A program made the position numbers and the translations under genes. Shown piece after piece: positions 1 to 8,342 of a stretch of DNA of 53,542 nt. Where the stretch lies: positions 1-53,542 of the forward strand of contig JANWZN010000005.1 of assembly GCA_025054575.1 (NCBI GenBank), written 5' to 3'. Position 1 is the first letter of the stretch. Each line of letters starts with the position of its first letter. A model generated the notes under the pieces. It worked only from the letters and a program-made list of their open reading frames with translations. It was not told where the DNA came from and ran no database searches. The DNA comes from Geminicoccaceae bacterium (lineage in GTDB: Bacteria; Pseudomonadota; Alphaproteobacteria; Geminicoccales; Geminicoccaceae).

Positions 1-89
1 AACGGCATTTCGTAGCCGGCGAACGGTACGACCTTGGCGCTGAGCTCGCGGTGCAGGTCGAATAGCGGAGTCCGGGAGAGCGTTCCCAC
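1..89 (-). CDS. gcvT: Aminomethyltransferase (glycine cleavage T protein), N-terminal fragment
   Basis: Only the first 29 codons are present and the gene runs off the left edge. The reading starts at a GTG (87-89) and contains RTPLFDLHREL followed by VVPFAGYEMP, the conserved N-terminus of GcvT, which transfers the methylene group of glycine to tetrahydrofolate in the glycine cleavage system. A GGAGG sits about 9 bases upstream of the GTG, which decides the start. The gene lies directly downstream of a tandem glycine riboswitch on the same strand, the usual control for gcv operons. The rest of the operon (gcvH, gcvP) is presumably beyond the edge and cannot be seen. Confidence 0.85.
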   Translation of the reverse strand, partial: MGTLSRTPLFDLHRELSAKVVPFAGYEMP

Positions 90-149
90 CGGTCGTGGCC
101 TCCAGGCGCTTCGCACGCACGCGACCACCGAGTCGCGCCGTCGTGCCCC

Positions 150-341
150 CTCTGTCCACGACCTGAGAGATTCCACCCCCGACCGTCGCCGGCCGGAAAT
201 GTCCCCTTCGGTGGGGTGCGGGTGCACCCGCTCTCCAGAGGGCCAGCTCGCGCGCGGTCCTTCGGCCTGAGAGTTTCCGGGGCGGTTGCTCCTTCGGCGC
301 CGCGCGGCTCGGGTCACCCCGGCGCGGACTCTCCCACGCGC
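150..341 (-). promoter_or_regulatory. Tandem glycine riboswitch controlling gcvT
   Basis: Read on the minus strand, the sequence shows two complete glycine aptamers in series. Aptamer 1 (about 341-255) has GGGAGAG, the core GCCGAAGGAGCAA (286-298) and CTCTCAGG (266-273). Aptamer 2 (about 240-150) has CTCTGGAGAG (231-240), the core CACCGAAGGGGACA (200-213), CTCTCAGG (162-169) and the closing GGACAGAG (150-157). These match the known consensus of cooperative glycine riboswitches in order and spacing. The expression platform is the roughly 60 bases before gcvT. It holds a possible CGCGAC/GTCGCG hairpin but no U tract, so control of translation is more likely than termination; that last point is inference. 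Confidence 0.95.
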
Positions 342-359
342 GATCCTCGGCCGAGCCCA

Positions 360-387
360 AGAGTAGTCCACCGGCCCGGCGGGTCAA
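360..387 (-). promoter_or_regulatory. Probable promoter of the glycine riboswitch-gcvT transcript
   Basis: On the minus strand a TTGACC (382-387) is followed after 16 bases by TACTCT (360-365). This predicts a transcript start near 353, about a dozen bases before the first aptamer helix. It is the only sigma-70-like pair seen in the short interval between the hairpin at 400-433 and the riboswitch. Confidence 0.5.
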
Positions 388-399
388 GCCGCGCACACC

Positions 400-433
400 G
401 ACGCGTCCGCGCCGCGGGCGGCGCGGACGCGTC
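400..433 (-). terminator. Strong hairpin after the GMC oxidoreductase gene
   Basis: Bases 400-413 and 420-433 are perfect inverted repeats (14 bp) around a 6-base loop, starting 10 bases past the GMC stop codon at 443. No T tract follows on the minus strand, so it is either a T-less terminator or an mRNA 3'-end stabiliser. Its place between that stop and the gcvT promoter suggests it insulates the riboswitch from read-through. Confidence 0.55.
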
Positions 434-442
434 CAACTCCCC

Positions 443-2011
443 TCAGATGGCGTTCTTGGCCATCTGGTCGGCCAGATATTCGGCTTGACGGATCGCGAGC
501 GCCACGATCGTGAGCGTCGGGTTCTCCGCCGCACCGGTGGTGAACTGGCTGCCGTCCGAAATGAACAGGTTTTTGTGGTCCCAGGTCTGGCCGAAGCTGT
601 TGCAGACGCCGTCCTGCGGCCGGGCGCTCATCCGGTTGGTGCCGAGATTGTGCGTGCTCGGATAGGGCGGCACCTCGTGGATCTCGCGCGCGCCCGCGGC
701 GCGATAGACGGCGGCACCCTGACGATAGGCGTGCGCCCGCATGGCGATGTCGTTGGGGTGGTCGTCGAAATGGACGTTCGGGATCGGCAGCCCGAAGCGG
801 TCCTTCTCGGTCGGATGCAGGGTCACCCGATTGCTCGCCTGCGGCATGTCCTCGCCGACGATCCACATCCCGGCCATGTGCGCGTAGCCCTCGAGCTTGC
901 GGGTGAACTCGCGGCCCCAGGCACCCGGGTCGAGGAACGCCGCCATGAAGGGCAAGCCCAGCGAAAGCGTCTCGAGTTCGTAGCCGCCGGCGAAGCCGCG
1001 CTTGGGGTCGTGGCCGGCCTCGTCCTGGATGATCCCGGCCATGGTGGTGCCGCGGAACATGTGGACCGGCCGGTCGAACGTCGCGTAGACCGAGCCCGTG
1101 GTGTGGCGCATGTAGTTGCGGCCGACCTGACCCGACGAGTTGGCGAGCCCGTCGGGATATTTGCTCGAGGCCGAGTTGAGGAGCAGGCGCGGGCTCTCGA
1201 TCGAATTGCAGGCGACGCACACGACGCGAGCCTTCTGGACGTGCTGGCGACCGTCCTTGTCGGCGTACAGCACCCCCGTGATCTTGCCCGAGGCGTCGTG
1301 TTGGATCTGCAACGCCTGGCACTCGCTGCGCAGGTCCAGCTTGCCGGTAGCCTCGGCGGCCGGGATCTCGGTGTAGAGGGTGGACCATTTGGCGGCCGAC
1401 TTGCAACCCTGAAAACAGAAGCCGATCTGCAGGCAATGCGAGCGGCCGTCGCGGGCCCGGCTGTTGATCGCCATTCGGCCGGTGTGGACGGTCTTGTAAC
1501 CGAGCCGTTTGGCGCCCGTGTACATGACGCGGAAATTGTTGTTGCCGGGCAGCCCGGGGATGCCGTTGGTCCGGGTCACGCCCATCTTGGCTTCGGCCCT
1601 GGCGTAATAGGGCTCGAGGTCGGCAAGGCCGATCGGCCAGTCGAGGAGCGTGGCACCCGCGATATCGCCGTAGACCGAGCGCGTCTTGAACTCGTGCTCC
1701 TGGAAGCGCAGCGAGGCGCCGGCCCAGTGCACCGTCGAGCCGCCGACGGTCTTGCAGATCCACGCCGGAAGGTTCGGGAAGTCCCGCGCCACGCGCCAGC
1801 TGCCGCTCGTCGTTCGCTTGTCGAGCCAAGCGGTCTGGACGAAGGCGGCCCATTCGTCGTTGACGAAGGTCTCGGGCGATTCCCGCTTGCCCGCCTCCAG
1901 GAGAACGACCTTGATGCCCTTCTGGCAGAGCTCGTTGGCGAGCGTGCCGCCGCCCGCACCACTGCCGATGACGACGACGACCGAATCGTCGCCGAGCTCG
2001 AAACGCGCCAT
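443..2011 (-). CDS. GMC family FAD-dependent oxidoreductase (gluconate 2-dehydrogenase-like large subunit)
   Basis: A 522-residue flavoprotein of the glucose-methanol-choline family. The N-terminus has the FAD dinucleotide fold with the GSGAGGG loop (about residues 17-23) and an acidic end of strand 2 (LLEAG). Further on, KTVGGSTVHWAGAS is the second FAD-contact motif, and the C-terminus has the family TxHNLGTNRM motif with the catalytic-site His region and a final DGSQF segment. It has no signal peptide. The gene 43 bases upstream encodes the Tat-exported small subunit, so the flavoprotein may be carried out of the cell bound to it, as in gluconate 2-dehydrogenases. The substrate is unknown: sugar acids or other polyols are possible. 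AGGGAGG precedes the ATG. No cytochrome c subunit is adjacent. Confidence 0.88.
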   Translation of the reverse strand: MARFELGDDSVVVVIGSGAGGGTLANELCQKGIKVVLLEAGKRESPETFVNDEWAAFVQTAWLDKRTTSGSWRVARDFPNLPAWICKTVGGSTVHWAGASLRFQEHEFKTRSVYGDIAGATLLDWPIGLADLEPYYARAEAKMGVTRTNGIPGLPGNNNFRVMYTGAKRLGYKTVHTGRMAINSRARDGRSHCLQIGFCFQGCKSAAKWSTLYTEIPAAEATGKLDLRSECQALQIQHDASGKITGVLYADKDGRQHVQKARVVCVACNSIESPRLLLNSASSKYPDGLANSSGQVGRNYMRHTTGSVYATFDRPVHMFRGTTMAGIIQDEAGHDPKRGFAGGYELETLSLGLPFMAAFLDPGAWGREFTRKLEGYAHMAGMWIVGEDMPQASNRVTLHPTEKDRFGLPIPNVHFDDHPNDIAMRAHAYRQGAAVYRAAGAREIHEVPPYPSTHNLGTNRMSARPQDGVCNSFGQTWDHKNLFISDGSQFTTGAAENPTLTIVALAIRQAEYLADQMAKNAI

Positions 2012-2054
2012 GGTCCTGGCCTCCCTGTCTTCTGTCCTCGATGCCGGGTCCGCC

Positions 2055-2609
2055 TCAGGCCGGCGGCGGCGGGCTCGCTTCCGCGTCGGGCTGCATCGTC
2101 CAGCCCGCGTCCTGGAAACCGCGGTGCAGATAGCCGCCGAACTCGGCCGAGCTTCCCTGATAGCCGAAGTGGTGCCAAACGAGTTTGTTGTTGTAGAGGC
2201 CGACCAGCGTCTCGCCCTTCACCGTCTGGAAGAAGGGCGACGTCTCCATGGCCTTCAGGACCTCGAGCCGGCCGCCCGGCGAGAGCTGCAGCCACGGCAC
2301 CCCGGTCGCCCGGTCCAGAGCGGCGACACCTTCCCGGATGGTCTCCGCGAGGCGAGGATCGGCCTTCGCCTTCTTGTCGAGGCTCTCGACGACCTCGGCA
2401 TAGTAGACGTCGCCCAACATGTCGTGGGGATAAAGGTCGCGCGTCATGACCAAAAGGACGCGCGCGGTCGCGGCGTCGAACGCCGAGAGCGTCATCGCCC
2501 AGGCACCGTTGCTCGCGGCGATGACCGTGGTGCCGCCGGCCACGGCGACGGTCGCGGCGGTGCTCGCGGCGGTTCGAAGGAACAGCCGCCGATCCAGGAT
2601 TCTCTTCAT
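2055..2609 (-). CDS. Gluconate 2-dehydrogenase subunit 3 family protein with Tat signal
   Basis: A 184-residue protein beginning with a twin-arginine signal (DRRLFLRTA near residues 6-14, then an alanine-rich hydrophobic stretch to about residue 37). The mature part resembles the small subunit 3 of membrane-associated gluconate 2-dehydrogenases, which is needed for maturation or export of the flavoprotein. It is followed after 43 bases by the GMC oxidoreductase, its expected partner. GGGGAGG lies just before the ATG. I infer a periplasmic complex; the electron-accepting cytochrome subunit is not encoded nearby. Confidence 0.8.
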   Translation of the reverse strand: MKRILDRRLFLRTAASTAATVAVAGGTTVIAASNGAWAMTLSAFDAATARVLLVMTRDLYPHDMLGDVYYAEVVESLDKKAKADPRLAETIREGVAALDRATGVPWLQLSPGGRLEVLKAMETSPFFQTVKGETLVGLYNNKLVWHHFGYQGSSAEFGGYLHRGFQDAGWTMQPDAEASPPPPA

Positions 2610-2637
2610 TGCGTTCGCCTCCCCACCGAGTCGCCGC

Positions 2638-3033
2638 TCAGCGATAGCGGCCGTGACGTTGCAGAACCTCGATCTTGTAGCCGTCCGGGTCCTGGATGAA
2701 GAAGAACCGCGCGAGCAGTTTGCCCTCGCGGTAGAATTCCTTAATGGGTTGCGGTGCGATACCGGCTTCGGTCAGCCTCTTGTGCTCGGCGTCGAGATCG
2801 TCGACACAGAACGCCACGTGCCCGTAGCCTTCGCCGTGACTGTAGGGCTGGGTGCGGCCCTTGTTGAGGGTCAGCTCGATCTCGAAATCGGCCTCGACAT
2901 TGCGCAGATAGACGAGCGTGAACGTCTCGAAGTCCATCGTCTCGGCCGGCTCGAGGCCGAGCGCGGTGCGATAAAAGCCGATCGAACGGTCCAGGTCGAG
3001 GACCCGGATCATCATGTGAATGGCCTTGGCCAT
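2638..3033 (-). CDS. gloA: Lactoylglutathione lyase (glyoxalase I)
   Basis: A 131-residue single-domain glyoxalase that isomerises the hemithioacetal of methylglyoxal and glutathione to S-lactoylglutathione. The four metal ligands known from E. coli GloA are visible: His6 (AIHMMIRV), Glu53 (EIELTLN), His72 (YGHVAF) and Glu122 (GYKIEVL). Length and the DPDGYKIE signature fit the family. The reading frame stays open further upstream, but the ATG at 3033 has GGGAGG at good spacing and gives the usual N-terminus, so I chose it. The gene lies 28 bases downstream of the start of the Tat small-subunit gene's own ATG region and is read first on the same strand, so the two may be cotranscribed. Confidence 0.92.
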   Translation of the reverse strand: MAKAIHMMIRVLDLDRSIGFYRTALGLEPAETMDFETFTLVYLRNVEADFEIELTLNKGRTQPYSHGEGYGHVAFCVDDLDAEHKRLTEAGIAPQPIKEFYREGKLLARFFFIQDPDGYKIEVLQRHGRYR

Positions 3034-3112
3034 CTCGGATCGCCTCCCGGCTTCGCGTGTCGGTGCGGCGAATCCTACAGGACCCGGCCGGCGCGGTGGT
3101 AACAGCGCGATA

Positions 3113-3424
3113 CTACGCGGCCGCGGCCTCCGGCCGATCGGTTGCCGCGGCGCCGCGGGCGTGGCGATCGCGCGCGAGATAGGTGGCACAGGCGACGCGC
3201 AACAGGGAGGCGAAATTGCGGACGTCGCCGGAAAACTCCAGCACTTCGTCGTGAAGTGTGGCGATGAACTTGGGCGTGCTCACACCCTCGACCGCGGCCA
3301 TCTCGTCGAGAATCGCCCAGAACCGCGCCTCGAGCCGGATGCTCGTCACGGCGCCGTGCAGCCTGACCGAGCGGGTCACCGGCTGGTAGTCGCGCGGATC
3401 GGTACCGGCGTAGATTTTACACAT
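3113..3424 (-). CDS. Ribbon-helix-helix domain protein (RHH_4 type)
   Basis: A 103-residue protein starting MCKIYAGTDPRDY, followed by TRSVRLHGAVTSIRLEARFW. This is typical of small alphaproteobacterial RHH_4 proteins, in which a beta strand (SIRLE) precedes two helices. Such folds usually bind DNA as dimers, but the role of this family is not established. I chose the start at 3424 because it gives the conserved N-terminus; the open frame extends to 3601 but would run into the intergenic region with pntAA. It is divergent from the transhydrogenase operon, so regulation of that operon is possible but only inferred from position. Confidence 0.75.
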   Translation of the reverse strand: MCKIYAGTDPRDYQPVTRSVRLHGAVTSIRLEARFWAILDEMAAVEGVSTPKFIATLHDEVLEFSGDVRNFASLLRVACATYLARDRHARGAAATDRPEAAAA

Positions 3425-3532
3425 GGGCGCACCTTCCGCTGGGACGCCGTTCGTCTCCCCGGCGGTCGACGCTAGAGCCGTTCGCGCTCGGCTGCAAAGG
3501 GTCGCACGCTCGTCGCGGACACGTGGCTCGCC

Positions 3533-3561
3533 TTGCGAGCTTGCGGATCCTTCCCTAATCA
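3533..3561 (+). promoter_or_regulatory. Probable promoter of the pnt operon
   Basis: TTGCGA (3533-3538), a 17-base spacer and TAATCA (3556-3561) form a sigma-70-like pair about 60 bases before pntAA, in the 197-base divergent gap with the RHH gene. This is assigned by sequence match only. Confidence 0.45.
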
Positions 3562-3621
3562 GCCCCGGGCACGTCACCGGCCGCCTCGCTTGCGGCTCCA
3601 ACGACCAGGGAGCAGGCGCCC

Positions 3622-4743
3622 ATGCGGATCGGCATCGTCAAGGAGCGCCGCGAGGACGAGCGGCGCGTCGCTGCGAGCCCGGATACCGTCAAGCGGTACA
3701 AGGCGATGGGACTGGAGCCCGTGGTCGAGCGCGGGGCCGGGATCGCCGCCGCCATGCTCGACGAGGCCTTCGCGCAGGCCGGTGCACGCTTGGTCGACGG
3801 GCCCGAGGAAGCGCTCGCCGCGGACATCGTCCTCAAGGTCCAGCGGCCGACGGAGGAGGAGACGGCGCGCCTGCGAAGCGGGCAGGTGCTCGTCGGCATG
3901 CTCGATCCGTACATGAACCGCGAGCAGGTTCAGACCTTCGCCGAGAAGGGCCTCACGGCCTTCGCCATGGAGCTCCTGCCGCGCACCACCCGGGCGCAGG
4001 CCATGGACGTGCTCTCGAGTCAGGCCAACCTCGCGGGCTATCGGGCCATGGTCGAGGCGATGGCGGCCTACAGCCGGGTGCTGCCGATGATGATGACGGC
4101 GGCCGGGACGGTGACGCCGGCCAAAGTGTTCGTGATCGGTGCCGGTGTCGCCGGCCTCCAGGCGATCGCGACGGCCAAGCGGATGGGCGCGGTCGTCACG
4201 GCAACGGACGTGCGGCCGGCGGCCAAGGAGGAGATCGAGAGCCTCGGGGCCAAGTTCGTGGGCTTCATTCCCAAAGACGCGGCCACCGCCGGCGGCTACG
4301 CGCGGCCGCTCACGCCCGAGGAGCAGGCCGAGCAGGCCAAGATCGTGGCCGAGCACCTGAAAAGTCAGGACATCGTCGTCACGACCGCGCAGATCCCCGG
4401 GCGCAAGGCGCCGCGGATCGTCACGGCCGCGATGGTGGCGTCGATGAAGCCCGGCTCGGTGATCCTCGACATGGCGGCCGAGAGCGGCGGCAACGTCGAG
4501 GGCAGCCGGCCCGGCGAGGTGGTCGAGGTCGGCGGCGTACGGATCATCGGCGCGCGCAACCTGCCTTCCAAGCTGGCACCGGCCGCCTCCTCGCTCTACG
4601 CCAAGAACCTCTTGAATTTCGTGCAGCTGATCGTGTCGAAGGACGGGAAGCTCGCGATCCCGTTCGACGACGAGCTCATCCGAGGAACCCTACTCACGCA
4701 CGAGGGCAAGATCGTGCACCCGAATTTCCAGCCGGCGGGCTGA
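3622..4743 (+). CDS. pntAA: NAD(P)+ transhydrogenase subunit alpha part 1 (NAD(H)-binding domain I)
   Basis: A 373-residue soluble subunit of proton-translocating transhydrogenase, which drives hydride transfer from NADH to NADP+ with the proton-motive force. It starts [17 protein letters not shown], the conserved opening of the alanine dehydrogenase/PntA fold. It carries the NAD loop [18 protein letters not shown] (about residues 173-190) and the RQD-loop equivalent in the first half. It contains only domain I, as in Rhodospirillum rubrum, where alpha is split in two. AGGGAG precedes the ATG. pntAB follows after 13 bases. Confidence 0.95.
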   Translation: MRIGIVKERREDERRVAASPDTVKRYKAMGLEPVVERGAGIAAAMLDEAFAQAGARLVDGPEEALAADIVLKVQRPTEEETARLRSGQVLVGMLDPYMNREQVQTFAEKGLTAFAMELLPRTTRAQAMDVLSSQANLAGYRAMVEAMAAYSRVLPMMMTAAGTVTPAKVFVIGAGVAGLQAIATAKRMGAVVTATDVRPAAKEEIESLGAKFVGFIPKDAATAGGYARPLTPEEQAEQAKIVAEHLKSQDIVVTTAQIPGRKAPRIVTAAMVASMKPGSVILDMAAESGGNVEGSRPGEVVEVGGVRIIGARNLPSKLAPAASSLYAKNLLNFVQLIVSKDGKLAIPFDDELIRGTLLTHEGKIVHPNFQPAG

Positions 4744-4756
4744 CAGGAGACGACCG

Positions 4757-5041
4757 ATGGCGGCGATCGACCCGGGGATCTTCAACCTCATCGTCTTCGT
4801 GCTCGCGATCTTCGTGGGCTATTATGTCGTCTGGTCGGTGACACCGGCACTGCACACCCCGCTCATGAGCGTCACCAACGCGATCAGCTCGGTGATCGTG
4901 GTGGGCGCGCTGATCGCCACCGGCGCCGGTGGAGTGGCAGCGATCTTCGGCTTCCTCGCAGCACTCCTGGCGGCGGTGAACATTTTCGGCGGCTTCGCCG
5001 TGACCGAGCGAATGCTCGCGATGTTCAAGAAGCGCGGTTGA
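4757..5041 (+). CDS. pntAB: NAD(P)+ transhydrogenase subunit alpha part 2 (membrane)
   Basis: A 94-residue membrane protein with about three hydrophobic helices, including [18 protein letters not shown] and a glycine/alanine-rich second segment. It ends with [16 protein letters not shown], the usual end of the alpha-2 subunit, and forms part of the proton channel (domain II) together with PntB. It has an AGGAG ribosome-binding site and sits between pntAA and pntB with 13-base gaps on both sides, so the three genes are one operon. Confidence 0.95.
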   Translation: MAAIDPGIFNLIVFVLAIFVGYYVVWSVTPALHTPLMSVTNAISSVIVVGALIATGAGGVAAIFGFLAALLAAVNIFGGFAVTERMLAMFKKRG

Positions 5042-5054
5042 GAGGGCGGGTCCG

Positions 5055-6524
5055 ATGAACGTCAACATCGCCGCGCTCGGATATCTGGTCGCCGCGGTCT
5101 GCTTCATCTTGGCCTTGCGCGGCCTCTCCTCGCCGGCTTCGAGCCGGATGGGCAATCGTTACGGCATGGCCGGCATGGCCTTGGCCATCGTCATCACGCT
5201 GTTGTTGCTGCCGCACGCCGGGGCCATGGGCTATCTCGCGATCCTCGTGGCGCTCGCGGCCGGCGGGGCAGTCGGCTACACGATCGCCCAACGCATCCAG
5301 ATGACCGCGATGCCGCAACTCGTGGCGGCATTCCATTCGCTCGTCGGCCTCGCCGCCGTCTTCGTGGCCGCAGGTGCCTTCTTGGAACCGCAAGATTTCG
5401 GCATCACGCGGCCGGACGGCTCGATCAAGCCGCTCTCGCTGCTCGAGATGGGCCTCGGGACCATCATCGGCGCGGTGACCTTCACCGGCTCGTTGATCGC
5501 CTTCGGCAAGCTGCAGGCCAAGTTTCCGCCGAGCGTCGACGCGTGGATACCGGGCTTCGTGAAGCCCGTGCTGGCCGCCGCCATGTCGAGCCGACCCATT
5601 CTCTTACCGGGGCGGCACGTCATCAACGCCGCCATCGGCATTGCTCTGCTCGTGCTGCTCGGCCTCTTCATGGTCGCACAGAACGGCGGCGTTTTCCTTT
5701 TGATGACCCTGCTCGCCTTTGCACTCGGTATCCTGTTGATCATCCCGATCGGCGGCGCCGACATGCCGGTCGTGGTCTCGATGTTGAACTCCTATTCGGG
5801 CTGGGCGGCGGCCGGCATCGGCTTCACCTTGCAGAATCCGATGCTGATCATCACCGGCGCGCTGGTGGGTTCCTCGGGTGCGATTCTTTCCTACATCATG
5901 TGCCGAGCGATGAACCGCTCGTTCGTCTCGGTGATCCTCGGTGGGTTCGGCGAGACGGGTGCCGCTGCGGCCGAGACCGGCGACAAGACGGTCAAGGCGG
6001 GCTCGGCCGAGGACGCGGCCTTCATCATGGAGAACGCCCAGAAGGTAATCATCGTGCCGGGTTACGGCATGGCGGTCGCCCAGGCGCAGCATGCGGTGCG
6101 CGAACTCTACGATACGCTCACCAGCAAAGGCGTCGAGGTCAAGTTCGCGATTCACCCGGTGGCGGGCCGGATGCCTGGGCACATGAACGTGCTTCTGGCC
6201 GAAGCCAACATCCCCTACGACGTCGTCTTCGAGATGGAAGAGATCAACAACGAGTTCGGTCAGGCCGACGTCGCCTACGTCATCGGTGCCAACGATATCA
6301 CCAATCCGGCTGCGAAAACCGATCCCGGCTCGCCGATCTACGGCATGCCGGTTCTGGATGTCGACAAGGCCAAGGCCGTGTTCTTCGTCAAGCGATCCAT
6401 GGCGGCCGGCTACGCTGGGATCGACAACCCGCTCTTCTACATGGATCGCACGATGATGCTGTTCGGCGACGCGAAGAAGATGACCGAGGACATCGTCAAG
6501 GCGATCTCGGGCGGCGGGCACTGA
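5055..6524 (+). CDS. pntB: NAD(P)+ transhydrogenase subunit beta
   Basis: A 489-residue protein with about nine membrane helices in the first 270 residues. The NADP(H)-binding domain III follows, recognisable from IIVPGYGMAVAQAQHAV, HPVAGRMPGHMNVLLAEA, the EMEEIN segment, VIGANDITNPAA and GYAGIDNPLF. Together with PntAA and PntAB it makes the complete transhydrogenase. The length is normal for the family and nothing appears to be missing. Confidence 0.96.
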   Translation: MNVNIAALGYLVAAVCFILALRGLSSPASSRMGNRYGMAGMALAIVITLLLLPHAGAMGYLAILVALAAGGAVGYTIAQRIQMTAMPQLVAAFHSLVGLAAVFVAAGAFLEPQDFGITRPDGSIKPLSLLEMGLGTIIGAVTFTGSLIAFGKLQAKFPPSVDAWIPGFVKPVLAAAMSSRPILLPGRHVINAAIGIALLVLLGLFMVAQNGGVFLLMTLLAFALGILLIIPIGGADMPVVVSMLNSYSGWAAAGIGFTLQNPMLIITGALVGSSGAILSYIMCRAMNRSFVSVILGGFGETGAAAAETGDKTVKAGSAEDAAFIMENAQKVIIVPGYGMAVAQAQHAVRELYDTLTSKGVEVKFAIHPVAGRMPGHMNVLLAEANIPYDVVFEMEEINNEFGQADVAYVIGANDITNPAAKTDPGSPIYGMPVLDVDKAKAVFFVKRSMAAGYAGIDNPLFYMDRTMMLFGDAKKMTEDIVKAISGGGH

Positions 6525-6599
6525 GGCGAGCTCGAGCCGGCCCCTCGACGGCGCCGTGCGCGACGCTTATCACCCTCCGACGACGGGGAGGGCCGCGGC

Positions 6600-7199
6600 A
6601 TGCGGATCGTGGTGGTCGGGGCTTCGGGCACGATCGGCCGGGCGGTGGTGGCCGAGCTCGGGCAGCGGCACGAGATCGTCGAAGTCGGCCGCAACAGCGG
6701 CCAGGTGTGCTTCGACGCCACCGATCCGGCGTCGATCCGCGCCGGTCTGCAGCTGATCGGCGGCTTCGATGCGCTCGTTGCGACCTTCGGGACCGTCAAG
6801 TTCGCACCGCTCGCCGAGCTCGACGCGGCCGGCTACGGCATCGGCCTCGCCGACAAGCTGATGGGTCAGGTCAACCTCGTCCTGATCGGCCGCGAGTTCA
6901 TCGCCGACGGCGGGTCGTTCACGCTCACGAGCGGCATTCTCTCGCGCGATCCGGTTGTGGCCGGAAGCTCTGCGTCGATGGTCAACGGTGCCCTAGAAGC
7001 CTGGGTCCAGGCGGCGGCGATCGAGCTGCCGCGAGGGCTGCGGATCAACTGCGTGAGCCCGGGGCTGCTCGAGGAGACGGCCGTCGCGTTCGGCTCGTTC
7101 TTTCCGGGTCACATCCCGGTCGCCGCGGCAAGGGTCGCCAAGGCCTATGCCAAGAGCGTCGAAGGCCGCCTGACCGGGCGGGTCTTCGAGGTCTTCTGA
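6600..7199 (+). CDS. Atypical short-chain dehydrogenase/reductase
   Basis: A 199-residue Rossmann protein with the GASGTIG nucleotide loop at residues 8-14 and the SDR landmark RINCVSPGLLEET. The usual catalytic YxxxK is absent: the matching segment reads SSASMVNGALEAW, as in a known group of short SDRs that lack the tyrosine. The substrate and even the catalytic activity are therefore uncertain. GGGGAGGG precedes the ATG. The zinc alcohol dehydrogenase starts 18 bases downstream, so the two are probably cotranscribed, perhaps also with the pnt operon 75 bases upstream. Confidence 0.8.
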   Translation: MRIVVVGASGTIGRAVVAELGQRHEIVEVGRNSGQVCFDATDPASIRAGLQLIGGFDALVATFGTVKFAPLAELDAAGYGIGLADKLMGQVNLVLIGREFIADGGSFTLTSGILSRDPVVAGSSASMVNGALEAWVQAAAIELPRGLRINCVSPGLLEETAVAFGSFFPGHIPVAAARVAKAYAKSVEGRLTGRVFEVF

Positions 7200-7217
7200 G
7201 GCTCGGGAGAGGAAGCG

Positions 7218-8342
7218 ATGCGCATCCGGGCCGCTGTCCTGGAGACGATGGGTGCGCCAGAGCCCTACGCTGTGAGCCGACCTCTGCGCGTGCAGGAGGT
7301 CGAGCTGGAGCCGCCGGGGCCCGGCGAGGTGTTGGTGCGGATCGCGGCCGCCGGGCTGTGCCACTCCGACCTCTCGGTGATCAACGGCGACCGGCCGCGG
7401 CCGTTGCCCATGGTGCTGGGCCACGAGGCGGCCGGGATCGTCGAAAAGGTCGGGGCCGGCGTCGACGACCTGGCCCGGGGCGACCATGTCGTCCTCGTGT
7501 TCGTGCCGGCTTGCGGGCACTGCCTGCCCTGCATGGAGGGACGGCCGGCACTCTGCGAGCCCGGGGCCGCGGCCAACGGGGCCGGGACCCTGCTCTCGGG
7601 AAGCCGGCGGCTGCGGCGGAACGGGGAGGCGATCCATCACCACGTCGGTGTCTCGGCCTTCGCCGAGTACGCGACCGTGTCGCGGCGCTCGCTCGTCAAG
7701 ATCGATCCGGAGCTGCCACTGGACGAGGCGGCGCTGTTCGGATGCGCGGTGCTCACCGGGGCAGGTGCGGTGATCAACACCGCTGGGGTCCGGCCGGGTC
7801 AGACGGTCGCCGTGTTGGGCCTGGGCGGGGTCGGCCTGTGCGCGCTCCTGGCCGCGGTGGCCTCCGGTGCGCGCGAGATCGTCGCGGTCGATCTGCTCGC
7901 CGAAAAGCTGGCGTTCGCGCGGCAACTCGGTGCCACTTCGACCTTCGATGCCCGCGAGGAGCGGGTCGCCGAGGCGATCCGCGAAGCGACGGGAGGCGGG
8001 GTCGACTTCGCCTTCGAGCTCGCCGGCTCGGCCAAGGCTCTCGAGCTCGCCTGGTCGATCACCCGCCGAGGCGGCACCACGATCACGGCCGGGCTGCCGC
8101 ATCCTTCCGCTCGCCTGCCGGTTCCGATCGTCCAGCTCGTGGCGGAGGAGCGGGTCCTCAAGGGCAGCTACATCGGGACGGCCGTACCGGCGCGCGACGT
8201 GCCGAGACTGATCGCGCTCTACAAGAAGGGGCGGCTGCCGGTCGACCGGCTGATGTCCGGCCGACTGGCGCTCGACGACATCAACGAGGGCTTCGACCGG
8301 TTGGCACGGGGCGCCGCGATCCGTCAGATCCTCGTGCCGTGA
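7218..8342 (+). CDS. Zinc-dependent alcohol dehydrogenase (MDR family)
   Basis: A 374-residue medium-chain dehydrogenase. The catalytic zinc ligands are visible as Cys48 (GLCHSD), His69 and Glu70 (LGHEAAG) and probably Cys176. The structural zinc site is Cys99, Cys102, Cys105 and Cys113 (CGHCLPC to ALC). The cofactor loop GLGGVG (201-206) is followed by Asp225, suggesting NAD rather than NADP. It resembles class III-like and aryl/alkyl alcohol dehydrogenases; the substrate cannot be fixed. GAGAGGAAG precedes the ATG. It sits between the SDR and the three-gene flavin oxidase, so a shared catabolic role is conceivable. Confidence 0.9.
   Translation: MRIRAAVLETMGAPEPYAVSRPLRVQEVELEPPGPGEVLVRIAAAGLCHSDLSVINGDRPRPLPMVLGHEAAGIVEKVGAGVDDLARGDHVVLVFVPACGHCLPCMEGRPALCEPGAAANGAGTLLSGSRRLRRNGEAIHHHVGVSAFAEYATVSRRSLVKIDPELPLDEAALFGCAVLTGAGAVINTAGVRPGQTVAVLGLGGVGLCALLAAVASGAREIVAVDLLAEKLAFARQLGATSTFDAREERVAEAIREATGGGVDFAFELAGSAKALELAWSITRRGGTTITAGLPHPSARLPVPIVQLVAEERVLKGSYIGTAVPARDVPRLIALYKKGRLPVDRLMSGRLALDDINEGFDRLARGAAIRQILVP

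Noticed and set aside
34-488. Two short plus-strand open frames over the left edge
   Set aside because: They lie over the riboswitch, the gcvT start and the hairpin; translations are low-complexity.
485-2449. Plus-strand open frame of 654 codons opposite the GMC gene
   Set aside because: It is the antisense shadow of a clearly recognisable flavoprotein; its translation shows no family features and the length is a by-product of high GC.
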